Assembly: GCF_009827575.1 (NCBI RefSeq)
Contig: NZ_WTYR01000001.1
Location: 1,612,001 to 1,676,000, forward strand
Length of the DNA stretch: 64,000 nucleotides
From: Alteriqipengyuania halimionae
GTDB lineage: Bacteria > Pseudomonadota > Alphaproteobacteria > Sphingomonadales > Sphingomonadaceae
Direction: 5' to 3'
Shown here: positions 28,581-40,407 of the stretch, one piece after another
Layout: every line of letters starts with the position of its first letter
Numbering within the stretch: the first letter of the stretch is position 1
Position numbers and translations under genes: made by a program
Notes under the pieces: model-generated
What the model was told of the DNA's origin: nothing
Seen by the model: the letters and a program-made list of their open reading frames with translations, nothing else
The model's database searches: none

Positions 28581-29549
28581 TTACGGACGCCCCACGCGCT
28601 GGATTTCCCATTCGAGATCGATGCCTGATTGGTCTCGCACGCGACGGCGGACTTCTTCGCCCAAGCCTTCGATATCCGCGCTGGTGGCATCACCGGTATT
28701 GATCATGAAATTGGTATGCTTCTCGCTCACTTGCGCGCCGCCCAGTTCGAGCCCGCGACAGCCTGCCTCATCGACCAGCTTCCACGCGCTGGCACCGTCG
28801 GGGTTCTTGAATGTGGAGCCTCCGGTCTTGGTCCGAAGCGGCTGCGATTGCTCGCGCGCATCGGCGATCCGGTCCATTTCCGCGCCGATCGCCTCCGGAT
28901 CGCCTGGTTCGCCCTTGAACCTCGCCGATACCACCACCGCGCCGGGCGGTAATTCCGAATGGCGATAGGAGTATCGCAGCGCGCTCGCTGGGAGCACCAT
29001 GGAATCCCCGTTGCGCATCACCACCGTGCAATCGACCAGTACGTCGGACACTTCGCGGCCATAGGCGCCGCCATTCATCCGGACGAAGCCGCCGACCGTT
29101 CCGGGGATCCCGCGCATGAATTCGAGACCAGCGATCCCCGCGTCGCGCGCCGTCGAGGCGGCGAGGATGCCGGGCGTGCCACCCCCGGCCTTTATCGTGC
29201 AATCGTCCTCGACCTCACAGCCCGAAAACGGCTTGCCGAGGCGGATCACCACGCCAGGAATCCCGCCATCGCGGACGATCAGGTTCGAGCCCAGCCCCAG
29301 CGCCATGACCGGTACCGCCGGATTCAGTCGCGCAAGGAATAGGCGCAGATCGTCGAGGTCTTCGGGCTCGAACAGCCAGTCTGCCGGACCACCGCTCTTG
29401 AACCAGACCAGCTTGGCCAGCGGCGCGCATTTGGTCAGCGATCCGCGCGCCACATCTTCGGGCACCCGCGCGACGATCGCTTCGTCGATCGCGCCATCGG
29501 GCACGGTGGTGGCCATTGCGGCTTTCCAGTCGTCGGGCTGGTCGATCAC
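28581..29549 (-). CDS. murB: UDP-N-acetylenolpyruvoylglucosamine reductase
   Basis: FAD enzyme that reduces enolpyruvyl-UDP-GlcNAc to UDP-MurNAc. The 322-residue protein is a type II MurB: FAD-binding [22 protein letters not shown], then [21 protein letters not shown], and the catalytic serine and glutamate regions TGGSTFKNP and [12 protein letters not shown]. The start is a GTG at 29549 that overlaps the murC stop (GTGA), in keeping with the other junctions; an internal ATG at 29516 would be shorter by 11 residues. Confidence 0.96.
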   Translation of the reverse strand: MIDQPDDWKAAMATTVPDGAIDEAIVARVPEDVARGSLTKCAPLAKLVWFKSGGPADWLFEPEDLDDLRLFLARLNPAVPVMALGLGSNLIVRDGGIPGVVIRLGKPFSGCEVEDDCTIKAGGGTPGILAASTARDAGIAGLEFMRGIPGTVGGFVRMNGGAYGREVSDVLVDCTVVMRNGDSMVLPASALRYSYRHSELPPGAVVVSARFKGEPGDPEAIGAEMDRIADAREQSQPLRTKTGGSTFKNPDGASAWKLVDEAGCRGLELGGAQVSEKHTNFMINTGDATSADIEGLGEEVRRRVRDQSGIDLEWEIQRVGRP

Positions 29550-31000
29550 GATTGCTTTTGCTCCTCGATCTGCCCCGCGAGCGAGGCAGCGATGCGGGTG
29601 ATATCGCCCGCGCCGAGGCACACGACGAGGTCTCCGCCGCGCAGCTCTTCCGCAAGCCGGGCGGCCAGCGCTTCGGGATCGGCGACTTCCTCTGCCGCGC
29701 GGGCACCGCGATCGCGCAGCCCCGAAACAAGCGCGGCAGCGTCGACGCCCTCGATCGGGTCTTCGCCCGCTTCGTAGACCGGGGTCACGAACACCATGTC
29801 GGCATCGTTGAAGGCGCCCTGGAAATCGCCCATCAGGTCGCGCAGGCGCGTGTATCGATGGGGCTGGCAGACCGCGATCACGCGCCCGCCTTCCCCTGCT
29901 GCGGCGACATTCTCGCGCGCGGCGGAAAGCACTGCGCGAATCTCGACCGGGTGGTGGGCGTAATCGTCGATGATCGTCGCGTTGCCGCCGTCGCAGCCGA
30001 CTTCGCCGACCTTGGTGAAGCGCCGCTTGACCCCGCCGAACTGATCGAAGCCGTTGCAGATATATTCGTCGTCGCAGCCCATTTCGGCTGCAACGGCGAC
30101 CGCTGCGATCGCGTTCTGGACATTGTGGCGCCCCGACATCGGCAGATCGATATCGGTGATCGTGCGCTCGCTACCGTCACGATCGCGGATCACGACGTCG
30201 AAGCAATTGCCAGACGCGGTCGGGCGAATGTTCTGCCCGCGCACATCGGCCTGGGCGGAAAAACCATATGTCACCACGCGGCGGTCGCGCACCATCGGGA
30301 TGATGTTCTGCACCTCGGGGTGATCGACGCACAGCATCGCCGCGCCATAGAACGGCACGTTCTCGATGAATTCGACGAAGGCCTTCTTCACCGCGTCGAA
30401 GCTGCCGTAGTGATCGAGATGTTCGGGATCGATATTGGTAACGACCGCTATCGTACCGTCGAGCCGCAGAAAACTGCCGTCGCTTTCGTCGGCTTCGACC
30501 ACCATCCAGTCGCTGTCGCCCAGGCGCGCGTTGGAGCCATACTGGTTGATGATTCCGCCATTGATCACGGTCGGATCGACCCCGCCCGCATCGAGCAGTG
30601 CGGCAATCATGCTCGTCGTCGTGGTCTTGCCATGCGTGCCGGCCACGGCGACAGTACGCTTCAGCCGCATCAATTCGGCGAGCATCTCGGCGCGGCGCAC
30701 CACGGGAATGCGCTTTTCGAGCGCGGCGGCGACTTCGGGATTGGTGCGCTTCACCGCGGTCGAGGTCACCACAACCGCAGCTTCGCCTAGATTTTCCGCG
30801 GCATGGCCGATCGACACCGGAATGCCGACTTCGCGCAGGCTCTCGACCCGCTGGCTTTCGGCGATATCCGAACCCTGCACATCGTAGCCCAGGTTGTGCA
30901 TCACCTCGGCGATGCCGGACATGCCGATCCCGCCGATCCCGACAAAATGGATCGTGCCGATATCGCGCATTCCGCCCAGCGGTTTGCCCTTAGCCGTCAT
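29546..31000 (-). CDS. murC: UDP-N-acetylmuramate--L-alanine ligase
   Basis: Adds L-Ala to UDP-MurNAc, first step of the stem peptide. The 484-residue Mur ligase opens with [22 protein letters not shown], has the ATP loop [12 protein letters not shown] (about 109-120), [10 protein letters not shown], and the C-terminal domain with [10 protein letters not shown]. The ATG at 31000 overlaps the murG stop (ATGA); its stop overlaps the murB GTG. Confidence 0.97.
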   Translation of the reverse strand: MTAKGKPLGGMRDIGTIHFVGIGGIGMSGIAEVMHNLGYDVQGSDIAESQRVESLREVGIPVSIGHAAENLGEAAVVVTSTAVKRTNPEVAAALEKRIPVVRRAEMLAELMRLKRTVAVAGTHGKTTTTSMIAALLDAGGVDPTVINGGIINQYGSNARLGDSDWMVVEADESDGSFLRLDGTIAVVTNIDPEHLDHYGSFDAVKKAFVEFIENVPFYGAAMLCVDHPEVQNIIPMVRDRRVVTYGFSAQADVRGQNIRPTASGNCFDVVIRDRDGSERTITDIDLPMSGRHNVQNAIAAVAVAAEMGCDDEYICNGFDQFGGVKRRFTKVGEVGCDGGNATIIDDYAHHPVEIRAVLSAARENVAAAGEGGRVIAVCQPHRYTRLRDLMGDFQGAFNDADMVFVTPVYEAGEDPIEGVDAAALVSGLRDRGARAAEEVADPEALAARLAEELRGGDLVVCLGAGDITRIAASLAGQIEEQKQS

Positions 31001-32172
31001 GCGCCTGCTCCCTGTGTCAGGGCCGATGCTTCGCGCTCGCCGCTCTCGCCCATGCGGATGACATCCATCAGCGGTGCTCCGCCGAAGCTCTCGACAAGGT
31101 CGGCCAGCTTGGCGGCCGCATTGGGATGCCCGCAGTTCCATGCCGCATGGGCGGCATTGGCCAAGGCGTCGGGCCGCTCGGCCAGCACCTTGATCTGCTT
31201 GGCCAGTTCCTTGGCAACGAAGTTTTCCTGCCGGATCGAGCGTGCGCCGCCCGCCTGAACCATTTCGCGTGCATTGACGGCCTGATGGTCGTCGGTCGCA
31301 ATCGGAAGCGGGATCAGGATGGCGGGGCGGCCCACCGTGGTGAGCTCTGCGATCGTCGATGCCCCGGCACGTCCGATAAACAGGTGCGCGCGGGACAGGC
31401 GATAATGCATGTCCTCGAAGAAGGTACCGAGCTCGGCCGGTATCTCATGGTTGGCATAGCGCTCGCGGACCGCCTCGATGTCTTCGGGGCGGCACTGCTG
31501 GACCACCTGCAATCGGCTGCGCAGCGCATTGGGCAGCATGGCGAGGCCATCGGGCACCACTTCGGACAGGACTCGCGCGCCCTGGCTGCCTCCCGTCACC
31601 AGCACGCGCAGCAGACCGTCTTTATCCAGCGGCGGAAACGGCTCGTCCCTCAACGCCAGGAGCGGCTTGCGGACCGGATTGCCGGTCAGGTCCACCTTGT
31701 GCCGATGCTTGTCGTCGAGCCGAAACGTCCGGCGATAGCTGGTCGCGATCGCATCGACCCCGCCAGCCAGCAGGCGGTTGACTCGGCCCATCACGGCATT
31801 CTGCTCGTGAATCACCGACGGCACCTTGGTCGAACGTGCGGCCAGAAGTGTCGGGAGCGAGGGATAGCCGCCGAAACCGACCACGGCGGTCGGCTCGAAA
31901 CTTTCAAAGAGTTGCAACGCCATCCGCCGGCCGGCCAGCACCGCGCGCAATCCCTTGAACAGCTGGATCGGGTTCTTCGAGAAGCGACCGGCAGGCACGA
32001 CATGGGTTTCGAGCCATTCGGGCTTGCCCGGGATCGCATCGCCTCTCGCATCGGTTACCAGCGCGACGTGATGGCCGCGCGCATGCAGTTCCTCGGCCAG
32101 CGCGAACGCGGGAACGAGATGCCCGCCCGTGCCACCGGCGGCTAAAACGAATTGGCGACTGGTCGAGCTCAC
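30997..32172 (-). CDS. murG: UDP-GlcNAc transferase forming lipid II (MurG)
   Basis: Transfers GlcNAc to lipid I on the cytoplasmic face. The 391-residue GT28 enzyme has the N-terminal glycine loop [17 protein letters not shown], a second G loop [13 protein letters not shown], and the sugar-nucleotide region [24 protein letters not shown]. The start is GTG at 32172 overlapping the ftsW stop (GTGA); the open frame continues upstream only as an unused reading of ftsW. Confidence 0.97.
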   Translation of the reverse strand: MSSTSRQFVLAAGGTGGHLVPAFALAEELHARGHHVALVTDARGDAIPGKPEWLETHVVPAGRFSKNPIQLFKGLRAVLAGRRMALQLFESFEPTAVVGFGGYPSLPTLLAARSTKVPSVIHEQNAVMGRVNRLLAGGVDAIATSYRRTFRLDDKHRHKVDLTGNPVRKPLLALRDEPFPPLDKDGLLRVLVTGGSQGARVLSEVVPDGLAMLPNALRSRLQVVQQCRPEDIEAVRERYANHEIPAELGTFFEDMHYRLSRAHLFIGRAGASTIAELTTVGRPAILIPLPIATDDHQAVNAREMVQAGGARSIRQENFVAKELAKQIKVLAERPDALANAAHAAWNCGHPNAAAKLADLVESFGGAPLMDVIRMGESGEREASALTQGAGA

Positions 32173-33374
32173 ATTTCCTCTCCCCGTTCGGCCCATAGCG
32201 GCCCTTCGCGGGTCAGATAGGGATTGCGCCGCGTGAGTGCGAGCAACATTCCCAGCGACAAGCACAAGGCGATGGTCGACGAGCCACCGTATGAAATCAG
32301 CGGCAAGGTCATACCCTTGGATGGGAACAGCTGCAGATTGACCAGGATGTTGATGAAGGCCTGCCCGCCCACCAGTGCGATCAGCCCGGTCGAGGCGAGC
32401 ACCGTGAACAGGTCCTCTTCGTCCGCGATACGCGACAACACGCGGATGACCAGCGCGAGGTAGAGGCAAATAATCAGCCCGCACACGAGCAGTCCGAATT
32501 CCTCACCGATCACCGAAAAGATATAGTCGGTATGCGCCTCGGGCAGCGACATCTTGCGTTCGCCCATGAACGGTCCGGTACCGAGCCATCCGCCCGCGCG
32601 CATGGTGCGCGCGGCGAGATCGACCTGGTCGAATTCGGTGCCGCCCGAGAAGAACGAAAGAATGCGGTTGCGCCCGTTCTCGTAGAACAGCAGCACCGCC
32701 ATCAGCAGCGCCACCGCACCGCCGGCAAACAGTGCGAAACGCTGGATCGGAACGCCCGAAACAAGCACCGTGACGCCCAGAACCCCGCCGAACAGCACCG
32801 TCGAGCCGAAATCCGGCTGCATCATCAGCAACCCGGCGATCAATCCGAAATACACGACCGAAAGCGCCACCACGGGCAGGTCCGGATCCTTCAAGCGCCA
32901 GCTCAGGATCCAGGCCAGTGTCACCGCGAAAGCGGGTTTGAGGAACTCGGCGGGCTGCACGCCCATACCGAGCCTGATCCAGCGCTGCGCGCCGTTCACT
33001 TCGTATCCCATGACCGGAACCAGAAGCAGAAGGGTGGTGAATACCGCCGCTGCAAGCAGCGCACCGCGTCGCACCTGCGTGCGCGAACGCATCGAGACAA
33101 AGATCATCGCCGCGAAACCCACGACCAGCCAGCGCAGATGGATGTAGAGGAAGTGGAGCGGATCGAGCGTCTCCTTGGACGTCGAGAGGTCCGCGGCGCT
33201 CGATGGCGAGGCGATCGCCACCGCCGCGATTCCGATGGTCGCCAACGCCACGATCAGGCCGAGCAGGACCTTGTCCAGCTCGCGCCACCAGATCGCAAGC
33301 TCTTCGCCGCGGCTGCGCGGGCGAATGTTGGGAAGCTGATTACGCGCGGCATGGAGCGATGGCGTCGCGGTCAT
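32169..33374 (-). CDS. ftsW: Septal SEDS peptidoglycan polymerase FtsW
   Basis: Glycosyltransferase of the SEDS family that works with the class B PBP FtsI at the septum. The 401-residue protein has about ten membrane segments; SEDS marks include PAEFLKPAFAVTLAW (about 140), the large extracellular loop with GTGPFMGERKMSLPEAHTDYIFSVIGEEFG (about 275-304, containing the catalytic Asp) and SYGGSSTIALCLSLGMLL near the end. The ATG overlaps the murD stop. Confidence 0.96.
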   Translation of the reverse strand: MTATPSLHAARNQLPNIRPRSRGEELAIWWRELDKVLLGLIVALATIGIAAVAIASPSSAADLSTSKETLDPLHFLYIHLRWLVVGFAAMIFVSMRSRTQVRRGALLAAAVFTTLLLLVPVMGYEVNGAQRWIRLGMGVQPAEFLKPAFAVTLAWILSWRLKDPDLPVVALSVVYFGLIAGLLMMQPDFGSTVLFGGVLGVTVLVSGVPIQRFALFAGGAVALLMAVLLFYENGRNRILSFFSGGTEFDQVDLAARTMRAGGWLGTGPFMGERKMSLPEAHTDYIFSVIGEEFGLLVCGLIICLYLALVIRVLSRIADEEDLFTVLASTGLIALVGGQAFINILVNLQLFPSKGMTLPLISYGGSSTIALCLSLGMLLALTRRNPYLTREGPLWAERGEEM

Positions 33375-34702
33375 GCGCCGATCTCCATATCCCCGACCAG
33401 CGCTTCGACGATCTGCCGGAAGGCGTCGCCCCGCGCTTCGTAATCTCGGAATTGATCGAAGCTCGCACAGGCCGGAGCCAGCAGCACGACGTCGCCCGGC
33501 TCGCCGGCTGAAATCGCTTCGCGCACCGCATCGCCAAGCATTTCAGATCGGGTGACGCGCGTATGAGGGGCAAGCAGATCGGCGAACAGCGCACCGGCAT
33601 CACCGATCGTGTAGGCCGCCTTGACGTAGTCGAAATACTGCTCGCATTCCTCGAGCGTGTCGCCCTTGGGCAATCCGCCACAAATCCAGTGGATCCGTGG
33701 GTCGGGATCCGGTGGAAAGGCCGCGAGTGCCGGGGCAGCGGAGGCGGGATTGGTCGCCTTGCTATCGTTGATAAACGTGACGCCGCCATGATCGGTTACG
33801 CGTTCCATCCGGTGTGGCAAACCGCGAAAGCTCGTGAGCGCAGGTAGCCACTGATCCGAAGTCAGACCGATCGCCTCGACCGTTGCGACCGCGGCGGCAA
33901 CATTCTGCAAATTATGCGGACCCTGGAGCGAAGGCCAGTCGCCTTGGCGGTCAGCAAGCTCCGCCCCATCGACATCGTGGACAAGCCCCGGCGCGCGACG
34001 CGCCTTTTCACGCTGCGAAACGGCACGGGTCTGCGGATCGCCAGTGCCGAAGACCGCATGGCGATCGGGCGCTTGCACTTCGAACAAGCGCGCCTTGGCA
34101 GCGGCATAACCCTCGAACCCGGCATAGCGATCGAGATGATCGGGCGTGATGTTCAGCAGCACCGCGACATCGCAGCTCAGCGTTTGCGTGATATCGATCT
34201 GGTAGCTCGACAATTCGAGCACATAGACGCCGTCCGGAGCAAGCTGCTGCTCTCCCAGGATCGGATTGCCGAAATTGCCGCCGATCAGGCTCGGCACGCC
34301 GGCTTCGCGCAGGATATGGTGGATCAGCGCGGTGGTGGTCGATTTGCCGTTGGTGCCGGTAATGCCGACCACCCGATGCGGCGGCAATTCGTCGCGCATC
34401 TGGGCGAACAGCTCGATATCGCCGATCAACGGCACACTCGCCCGCTTTGCAGCGTCGACGATCGGATGTCGGTTGAGCGGAACGCCGGGAGAGACGACGA
34501 CGCCATCGAAACCGGTCAGATCGATCGCGGTTGGATCGCCGATAGCCACATCGTCGGGCAGCGTGCTGCGCTGCTCCTCGCGGCTGTCCCAGGCCGTGAC
34601 CTGCGCGCCGCTATCGACCAGCATGTGCACGGCCGCACGGCCCGAGCGGGCAAGGCCAAGCACCGCATAGCGCTTTCCGGCAAAGGCGCCCAGCGCCTTC
34701 AC
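33371..34702 (-). CDS. murD: UDP-N-acetylmuramoylalanine--D-glutamate ligase
   Basis: Adds D-Glu to UDP-MurNAc-L-Ala. The 443-residue Mur ligase opens with [22 protein letters not shown], carries the ATP loop [19 protein letters not shown], and the C-terminal blocks [13 protein letters not shown] and [11 protein letters not shown]. The start is GTG at 34702, overlapping the mraY stop (GTGA). Confidence 0.97.
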   Translation of the reverse strand: MKALGAFAGKRYAVLGLARSGRAAVHMLVDSGAQVTAWDSREEQRSTLPDDVAIGDPTAIDLTGFDGVVVSPGVPLNRHPIVDAAKRASVPLIGDIELFAQMRDELPPHRVVGITGTNGKSTTTALIHHILREAGVPSLIGGNFGNPILGEQQLAPDGVYVLELSSYQIDITQTLSCDVAVLLNITPDHLDRYAGFEGYAAAKARLFEVQAPDRHAVFGTGDPQTRAVSQREKARRAPGLVHDVDGAELADRQGDWPSLQGPHNLQNVAAAVATVEAIGLTSDQWLPALTSFRGLPHRMERVTDHGGVTFINDSKATNPASAAPALAAFPPDPDPRIHWICGGLPKGDTLEECEQYFDYVKAAYTIGDAGALFADLLAPHTRVTRSEMLGDAVREAISAGEPGDVVLLAPACASFDQFRDYEARGDAFRQIVEALVGDMEIGA

Positions 34703-35769
34703 CGCAGCTTCAGCGTCGAAAGCCCGATCAGCGCGAGCACGATGGCGACGATCCAGAAACGGATCACGACGGTGCTCTCGCTCCAGCCGAGCTGCTCGTA
34801 GTGGTGGTGGATCGGCGCCATTCGGAACACGCGCTTGCCAGTGCGCTTGAACCAGAACACCTGGATGATGACCGAGGCCGCTTCGAGAACGAAGAGGCCG
34901 CCGACGATACCGAGCACGATTTCGTGGTGGCTGGCGACCGCGATCGCGCCCAGCGCCCCGCCCAGGGCAAGGCTGCCGGTGTCACCCATGAAAACCGCGG
35001 CAGGCGGTGCGTTGAACCAAAGGAAAGCAAGTCCCGCCCCCATGATTCCGGCACAGAGGATCGCTAGCTCTCCCGCGCCTTCGACATAGGGAATCCCGAG
35101 ATATTCGGCATAGTCCACGCGCCCCGCAAGATAGGCGATGACCGCAAAGGCTCCGGCGGCGATGATCACCGGCATGGTGGCAAGTCCGTCGAGCCCGTCT
35201 GTCAGGTTAACCGCATTGCCCGCACCAACGATCACGACCGCGGCGAACACATAGTAGAACGGGCCAAGGGGAATGTAGGTGTTGACCAGAAACGGCACGT
35301 AGAGATTGGTGTCGATCTTGCTGACAATCAGCCACACCGCCACACCCGCGATGACGAATTCGATCAGCAGGCGAACCTTGCCCGACACACCCGCGTGATG
35401 CGCTTTGCGCACCTTGTCGAGATCGTCCATGAAGCCGATCAGCCCGAAACCCAGCGTCACCGCAAGGCAGGCCCAGACGAACGGGTTCGACAAGTCCATC
35501 CAAAGCAGCATGGCGCTGGTCAGGCTGACCAGGATCATCAACCCGCCCATGGTCGGCGTACCTCGCTTGGCGAGATGGCTTTGCGGACCGTCCTCGCGGA
35601 TCGGCTGACCCTTGCCCTGCCGTACGCGCAGCATGGCGATGAATTTCGGTCCGATGATGAGGCCGATGATCAGCGCGGTCATCAGCGTCGCGCCCGCGCG
35701 GAACGTCTGATAGCGGATGAGATTGGCAGCCCCGGGGAAATCGAACCACTCGGCGATCAAGAAAAGCAT
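34699..35769 (-). CDS. mraY: Phospho-N-acetylmuramoyl-pentapeptide transferase
   Basis: Integral membrane enzyme that makes lipid I from UDP-MurNAc-pentapeptide and undecaprenyl phosphate. The 356-residue protein has ten membrane segments and the MraY signatures [27 protein letters not shown] (acidic metal pair), [16 protein letters not shown] and the C-terminal [14 protein letters not shown]. It starts 2 nt after the murF stop. Confidence 0.98.
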   Translation of the reverse strand: MLFLIAEWFDFPGAANLIRYQTFRAGATLMTALIIGLIIGPKFIAMLRVRQGKGQPIREDGPQSHLAKRGTPTMGGLMILVSLTSAMLLWMDLSNPFVWACLAVTLGFGLIGFMDDLDKVRKAHHAGVSGKVRLLIEFVIAGVAVWLIVSKIDTNLYVPFLVNTYIPLGPFYYVFAAVVIVGAGNAVNLTDGLDGLATMPVIIAAGAFAVIAYLAGRVDYAEYLGIPYVEGAGELAILCAGIMGAGLAFLWFNAPPAAVFMGDTGSLALGGALGAIAVASHHEIVLGIVGGLFVLEAASVIIQVFWFKRTGKRVFRMAPIHHHYEQLGWSESTVVIRFWIVAIVLALIGLSTLKLR

Positions 35770-35771
35770 AT

Positions 35772-37223
35772 TCAGTCCCCGCCGGTCAGGCCTGCGACCA
35801 GCGCGGCAAGACCGACCGAATTCGATCCTTTCACCAGCACCGCGTCGCTTTTGGCGAGATCAATCTCGTCAAGCGCCGCGCGCGCCGCGGAAGCCGTCTC
35901 GCAATGCGTGAATTGCACTGTTTTGCCAAGGGAATCGCTTCGCTCTTTCCCCAGCCTCTCAGCAAGGGCGTGCATCTCAGGGCCCACCAGGATCGCGCGA
36001 TCGACGTTCGCCTCGAACAGCGGATCGGCCAGTTCGGCATGGAAACGATCCGAATGCTCGCCCAATTCCTTCATCGCTCCGAGCACTGCGATCCGCCGGG
36101 TCGCCTCGGTTTCGCCAAGCTGCGCAAGTGCCGCACGCATCGAGGCTGGGTTGGCGTTGTAGCTTTCATCGATCAGCAGCGCTTCACCGTCGTTGACGGC
36201 GATGGTGTGCCGCGCACCACGCCCCGGCAAACCTTCGAGTTCCGCCAGCGCGAGCCCCGCCGCACCCAGATCGGTGCCGAGCGCATCACATGCAGCGATC
36301 ACCGCCAATGCGTTCGAAATCCAGTGACGGCCAGGATTTCCAATCGAAAAGCACAATCGCCGCTCGTGGACCTGGACCGTAAGCAGCGATCCGCCGTCGC
36401 GCATGATCACGCGTTCGAGGAGCTTGATGTCGGCTTTCTCGTCGAGACCGAAGGTGACGACTTTTGCTCCGTCGGCCTCAGCCATTGCGAAGAGGGTCCG
36501 GCAATGCGGGCTGTCTGCGGGAATGATTGCGATCCCGCCCGGCGCGAGCCCCTGGAAAATTTCGGCCTTCGCGCGGGCGATGCTCTCTTCGCTGCCAAGG
36601 TTCTCGATATGCGCCGGGGCAATCGCCGTCACGATCGCGACATCGGGGCGCACCTGGCGGGTCAGCGCTGCGATTTCTCCGGCATGGTTCATGCCCATTT
36701 CGAATACGCCGAAGGCGCTGCGCGCAGGGGTACGCGAGAGCGACAGCGGCACGCCCGTATGATTGTTGTAGCTCTTCACCGAGGCATGGGCGGCACCGCG
36801 GCTCGCCCGGTCGAGCGCGGCGAACAGCGCTTCCTTCGTGCTGGTCTTGCCGACCGAGCCGGTGATCCCGACCACTTTCATATCCGCCCGCGCACGCGCC
36901 GCCGCGCCCAGCGCTTCCAACGCTGCCTGTGTGTCCTCGACCAAGACGTGCGGACCATCCACTGGCTGCGACACCAATGCGCCCGCCGCACCGCGCTCGA
37001 ACGCACCTGCGACAAAGCGATGGCCATCCATCTCCGCGCCCTTGAGCGCGACGAACAGGTCGCCTTCGCCGACCTCGCGACTGTCGATCTCGACGCCCGA
37101 AACCTGAAATTCACCACGTACGGTCCCGCCAGTCGCTGCCGCGATGCTTTCCGCATCCCACAGCGCAAGGGGCTGTTCGTCAGCCGCTTCTTCAGGCCAG
37201 TCGAGGATGGCCGGATGCACCAT
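35772..37223 (-). CDS. murF: UDP-MurNAc-tripeptide--D-Ala-D-Ala ligase
   Basis: Adds the D-Ala-D-Ala dipeptide to complete the pentapeptide. The 483-residue Mur ligase has an N-terminal domain with [21 protein letters not shown], the ATP loop [15 protein letters not shown] and [11 protein letters not shown]. The C-terminal part has [15 protein letters not shown] and [12 protein letters not shown]. The ATG at 37223 overlaps the murE stop by one base (TGATG); an ATG at 37244 is possible but lies deeper inside murE. Confidence 0.96.
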   Translation of the reverse strand: MVHPAILDWPEEAADEQPLALWDAESIAAATGGTVRGEFQVSGVEIDSREVGEGDLFVALKGAEMDGHRFVAGAFERGAAGALVSQPVDGPHVLVEDTQAALEALGAAARARADMKVVGITGSVGKTSTKEALFAALDRASRGAAHASVKSYNNHTGVPLSLSRTPARSAFGVFEMGMNHAGEIAALTRQVRPDVAIVTAIAPAHIENLGSEESIARAKAEIFQGLAPGGIAIIPADSPHCRTLFAMAEADGAKVVTFGLDEKADIKLLERVIMRDGGSLLTVQVHERRLCFSIGNPGRHWISNALAVIAACDALGTDLGAAGLALAELEGLPGRGARHTIAVNDGEALLIDESYNANPASMRAALAQLGETEATRRIAVLGAMKELGEHSDRFHAELADPLFEANVDRAILVGPEMHALAERLGKERSDSLGKTVQFTHCETASAARAALDEIDLAKSDAVLVKGSNSVGLAALVAGLTGGD

Positions 37224-38683
37224 CACGCCGCACCCCCGGCGCATTCACGCGCCACCGCCACATCGTCGAAGGCCAGCACCTGCGCATTCTCGCCGCTGCC
37301 GATGATCTGCCCCTGCTCGTGACCCTTGCCTGCAATCAGCACGATATCGCCGCGTTTGGCCCCGGAAATCGCGGCGTCGATCGCCGCGCGGCGGTCGCCT
37401 ATCTCCTGCGCTTGCGGAGCACCATCCAGGATCGCAGCGCGGATCGTCGCGGGATCTTCCCCGCGCGGATTATCGTCGGTCACGATGACCTTGTCGGCTG
37501 CCTTCGCTGCGACCTCGCCCATCGGCTTGCGCTTGCCCTGGTCGCGATCGCCGCCGGCACCGAACACCACCGTCAATTCGCCTTTGCAATGCGGGCGCAA
37601 CGCCGCGATCGCAGCTTCGAGCGCATCGGGCGTGTGGGCATAATCGACATAGGCGGGTGCCCCATCGCGATTGATCGCCGCGCGCTGAAGCCGTCCGGCG
37701 ACCGGCTGCAGGCGCGCTACCCCGTCGAGCGCTTGGCTGGGCGAAACCCCGGTGGCGACCGCGAGGCCCGCCGCGGTCAGCGCATTGGCGGCTTGGTAGG
37801 CCCCGATCAGCGGCAGCGCGATCTTCTTCTCGATGCCGGCATGGCGCACGACGATTTCCTGGCCCAGTTCGGTCGGCACTTGCGAGACGAGCACGATATC
37901 CTCGCCCGTTTTACCGACGGTCATCACCTCCAAGCCGCGCTTTTTTGCGCGAGCGATCACGTCGTCAGCCTTGGGATCGTCGGCCCAGATCACCGCCGTT
38001 CCGTCATCGTCGAGGACCTTTTCGACCAGCCGCATCTTGGCTTCGAAATAGTCTTCCATCGTCGCATGATAATCGAGGTGGTCGCGGCTGAAATTGGTAA
38101 ACGCCGCCGCCTTAACCGGCACGCCTTCGTTGCGATATTGCGAGAGGCCGTGGCTCGATGCCTCGTAGGCAATGTGGGTCGTACCCTCGCGCGCCAGCCC
38201 GCGCAGGTTCGAGAGGAACGTGACGATGTCGGGCGTGGTAAGGCCGGTCGATACGCTCTCGTCGGGCGTGGTGACGCCCAGCGTGCCGATCGAGGCCGCA
38301 CGCTCTCCCGCCATGCGCCATAACTGGCGGGTCATCTCGACCGTGGAGGTTTTGCCGTTGGTGCCGGTTACCGCGACGATCGTTTCGGGAAACGGACAGA
38401 AGAACGCGCCCGCGAGACGCGCGAACAGGCGGCGCGGCTTGTCGTCGGCAAAATGGACTGCGCCTTCGACTTTCGCCGGCGGCCGGGCGATCACACCGAT
38501 CGCCCCGCTCGCTATGGCCTGCGGAATGAAGTCCTCGCCATTGACGCTGTAGCCTTCGAAAGCGCCGAACACGGTGCCGGGTGCGACCTTGCGATGATCG
38601 ATCGCAAAGGCGTTGACCTCGACGTCCTCGGCCCCTTCGGGAAGGGCAACACCTGCGCGTTCGCACAACCGGGACAAACGCAT
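37223..38683 (-). CDS. murE: UDP-MurNAc-L-Ala-D-Glu--meso-diaminopimelate ligase
   Basis: Adds the third stem residue. The 486-residue Mur ligase has the ATP loop VTGTNGKTSTVEMTRQ and YEASSHGLSQYRNEGV. The DNPR motif in VTDDNPRGEDP marks the meso-diaminopimelate-specific type rather than the lysine type, so this organism has DAP-type peptidoglycan. It starts 2 nt after ftsI and shares one base with murF. Confidence 0.97.
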   Translation of the reverse strand: MRLSRLCERAGVALPEGAEDVEVNAFAIDHRKVAPGTVFGAFEGYSVNGEDFIPQAIASGAIGVIARPPAKVEGAVHFADDKPRRLFARLAGAFFCPFPETIVAVTGTNGKTSTVEMTRQLWRMAGERAASIGTLGVTTPDESVSTGLTTPDIVTFLSNLRGLAREGTTHIAYEASSHGLSQYRNEGVPVKAAAFTNFSRDHLDYHATMEDYFEAKMRLVEKVLDDDGTAVIWADDPKADDVIARAKKRGLEVMTVGKTGEDIVLVSQVPTELGQEIVVRHAGIEKKIALPLIGAYQAANALTAAGLAVATGVSPSQALDGVARLQPVAGRLQRAAINRDGAPAYVDYAHTPDALEAAIAALRPHCKGELTVVFGAGGDRDQGKRKPMGEVAAKAADKVIVTDDNPRGEDPATIRAAILDGAPQAQEIGDRRAAIDAAISGAKRGDIVLIAGKGHEQGQIIGSGENAQVLAFDDVAVARECAGGAA

Positions 38684-38685
38684 GA

Positions 38686-40407
38686 CTATTCCCCGGTTAC
38701 GACAAGTGGTCTGAGGTCCGAAAGATCGATGTCGCGCGTTGCGTCGGGCTCGATACCCAGCATCGGTCCGATCCGCGGGACGATGCGGCCGACAGCGGGC
38801 GCGGCGTTCCAGCCGGCGGTGCGCTGGCCGGAACTGGCGGCATTGCCCTTGGGCTCGTCGAACATCGCGATGATCACATAACGGGGCTTATCCATCGGAA
38901 ACGCCGCTGCAAAGGTCGAGACGAGGCTCTTGCGCCGATATCCACCATTGCCCGGCTTTTCGGCCGATCCGGTCTTGCCGCCGATCCGGAAACCCGCGGC
39001 ATCGGCCTTCCGACCGGTGCCAAACACGACAATCATACGCAGCATTTGCCTCATACGTGCCGACGTAGCAGGACTGAACACCCGCCGACCCTCGACATAT
39101 TTGCCCGGTGTCTGCTTCATCAGCGTAGCTGGACGATAGATCCCGCCATTGACCATCGCGGCATAGGCGCTGGCAAGATGCAGCGGGGTGACCGCAACAC
39201 CATGGCCGTAAGATGCAGTGATCGTTTTCACCCGCGACCACTTGTCCTTCTGGAACAGCGGATAGCCGCGCGCGGGCAGTTCGATCTGCGGACGGTCCGC
39301 GAGGCCGAGATCGACCATCGTCTTCTGCAACCGTTTGGTGCCGAGTTCGTCGGCGATCTGTCCGGTGACGATGTTGGAGGAATGGATCAGCGATTCCGGC
39401 ACGTTCAGGCTTGCCCCGATCGTGTGGCTGTCGCGAATGCGGAAGCGTCCGACCTGGAGCGGCTTGTTGGCCTGGAACCGGCGCGACAGATCCTTGATCG
39501 TCCCCGCTTCGATTGCAGCGGCGACGGTCAGCGGCTTGAAGGTCGAGCCGAGTTCGTAGACCTGGTTGGTCACCCGGTTGAAGATGTTCTTCGCGCCTTC
39601 GCGATCGATACGGTTGGGGTTGAACGACGGGAGCGAGGCTAGCGCCATGACTTCGCCGGTATTGACGTCGAGAATCACGCCTGCCGCGCCGATCGCATCG
39701 TGCATTTCCATGCCCGCGGCCAATTCATCCTCGAGGGCGCCCTGCACCCGCGCATCGATCGACAGTTCGACCGGCTCTGCCCGATGGGCCGGGTCTAGCA
39801 GTTCGTCCTGCAGCGCTTCTTCCATGCCCACCTTGCCCGCGCCATCGGCGTCCACGAAGCCGATGACATGCGCGGCGAGCGACCCTTGCGGATAATAGCG
39901 TTCCTTTTCAGGCGGATATTCGAGCGCAGGCTCTCCCAGCGCGTGGACCTTTTCCATTTGGGCGGGCAGGATGCGACGCGCGAGATAGGTCGGTTTGCCA
40001 GCCTTCAGCTTGCGTGCCAGCCGTGCTTCGTCGGCATCGGGAAAGATCGCCTTGAGCGAAGCGGCGACCTGTTCGGGCGATTTGACCAACGGCGGGCCGC
40101 CGTCGCCGATCGCTTTCGGGTTGAACCACAACGCGCGGGCGCGAAAGGCACGCGCAAGCGGCACACCGTTACGATCGACGATCTCGCCGCGCGAAGGCAG
40201 CAAGCGAGCGGCCATCGACATCGGTTGTGCACCCGGTTCGACCGCACCGAGCCAGGCGATCCGCCCCAGCGCGACCACCGCCAGCGCAGCGAACACCACC
40301 GCGATCCAGAGCCCGCGGATCTTCGCCATGTAGAGCACACGGCGTCGCTCGTGGTACAGTCGGTATGCCGGCGAGGCGGCGGTCACCCCGATCGGCGCGA
40401 AGCTCAT
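38686..40407 (-). CDS. ftsI: Septal peptidoglycan transpeptidase FtsI (PBP3)
   Basis: Class B penicillin-binding protein that cross-links septal peptidoglycan together with FtsW. The 573-residue protein has one N-terminal membrane helix (LWIAVVFAALAVVALGRIAW, about 33-52), the dimerisation/pedestal domain, and the transpeptidase domain with Ser288-Thr-Phe-Lys291 (STFK), SSN (about 348) and KTGSAEKPG. The ATG overlaps the ftsL stop (ATGA). Confidence 0.97.
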   Translation of the reverse strand: MSFAPIGVTAASPAYRLYHERRRVLYMAKIRGLWIAVVFAALAVVALGRIAWLGAVEPGAQPMSMAARLLPSRGEIVDRNGVPLARAFRARALWFNPKAIGDGGPPLVKSPEQVAASLKAIFPDADEARLARKLKAGKPTYLARRILPAQMEKVHALGEPALEYPPEKERYYPQGSLAAHVIGFVDADGAGKVGMEEALQDELLDPAHRAEPVELSIDARVQGALEDELAAGMEMHDAIGAAGVILDVNTGEVMALASLPSFNPNRIDREGAKNIFNRVTNQVYELGSTFKPLTVAAAIEAGTIKDLSRRFQANKPLQVGRFRIRDSHTIGASLNVPESLIHSSNIVTGQIADELGTKRLQKTMVDLGLADRPQIELPARGYPLFQKDKWSRVKTITASYGHGVAVTPLHLASAYAAMVNGGIYRPATLMKQTPGKYVEGRRVFSPATSARMRQMLRMIVVFGTGRKADAAGFRIGGKTGSAEKPGNGGYRRKSLVSTFAAAFPMDKPRYVIIAMFDEPKGNAASSGQRTAGWNAAPAVGRIVPRIGPMLGIEPDATRDIDLSDLRPLVVTGE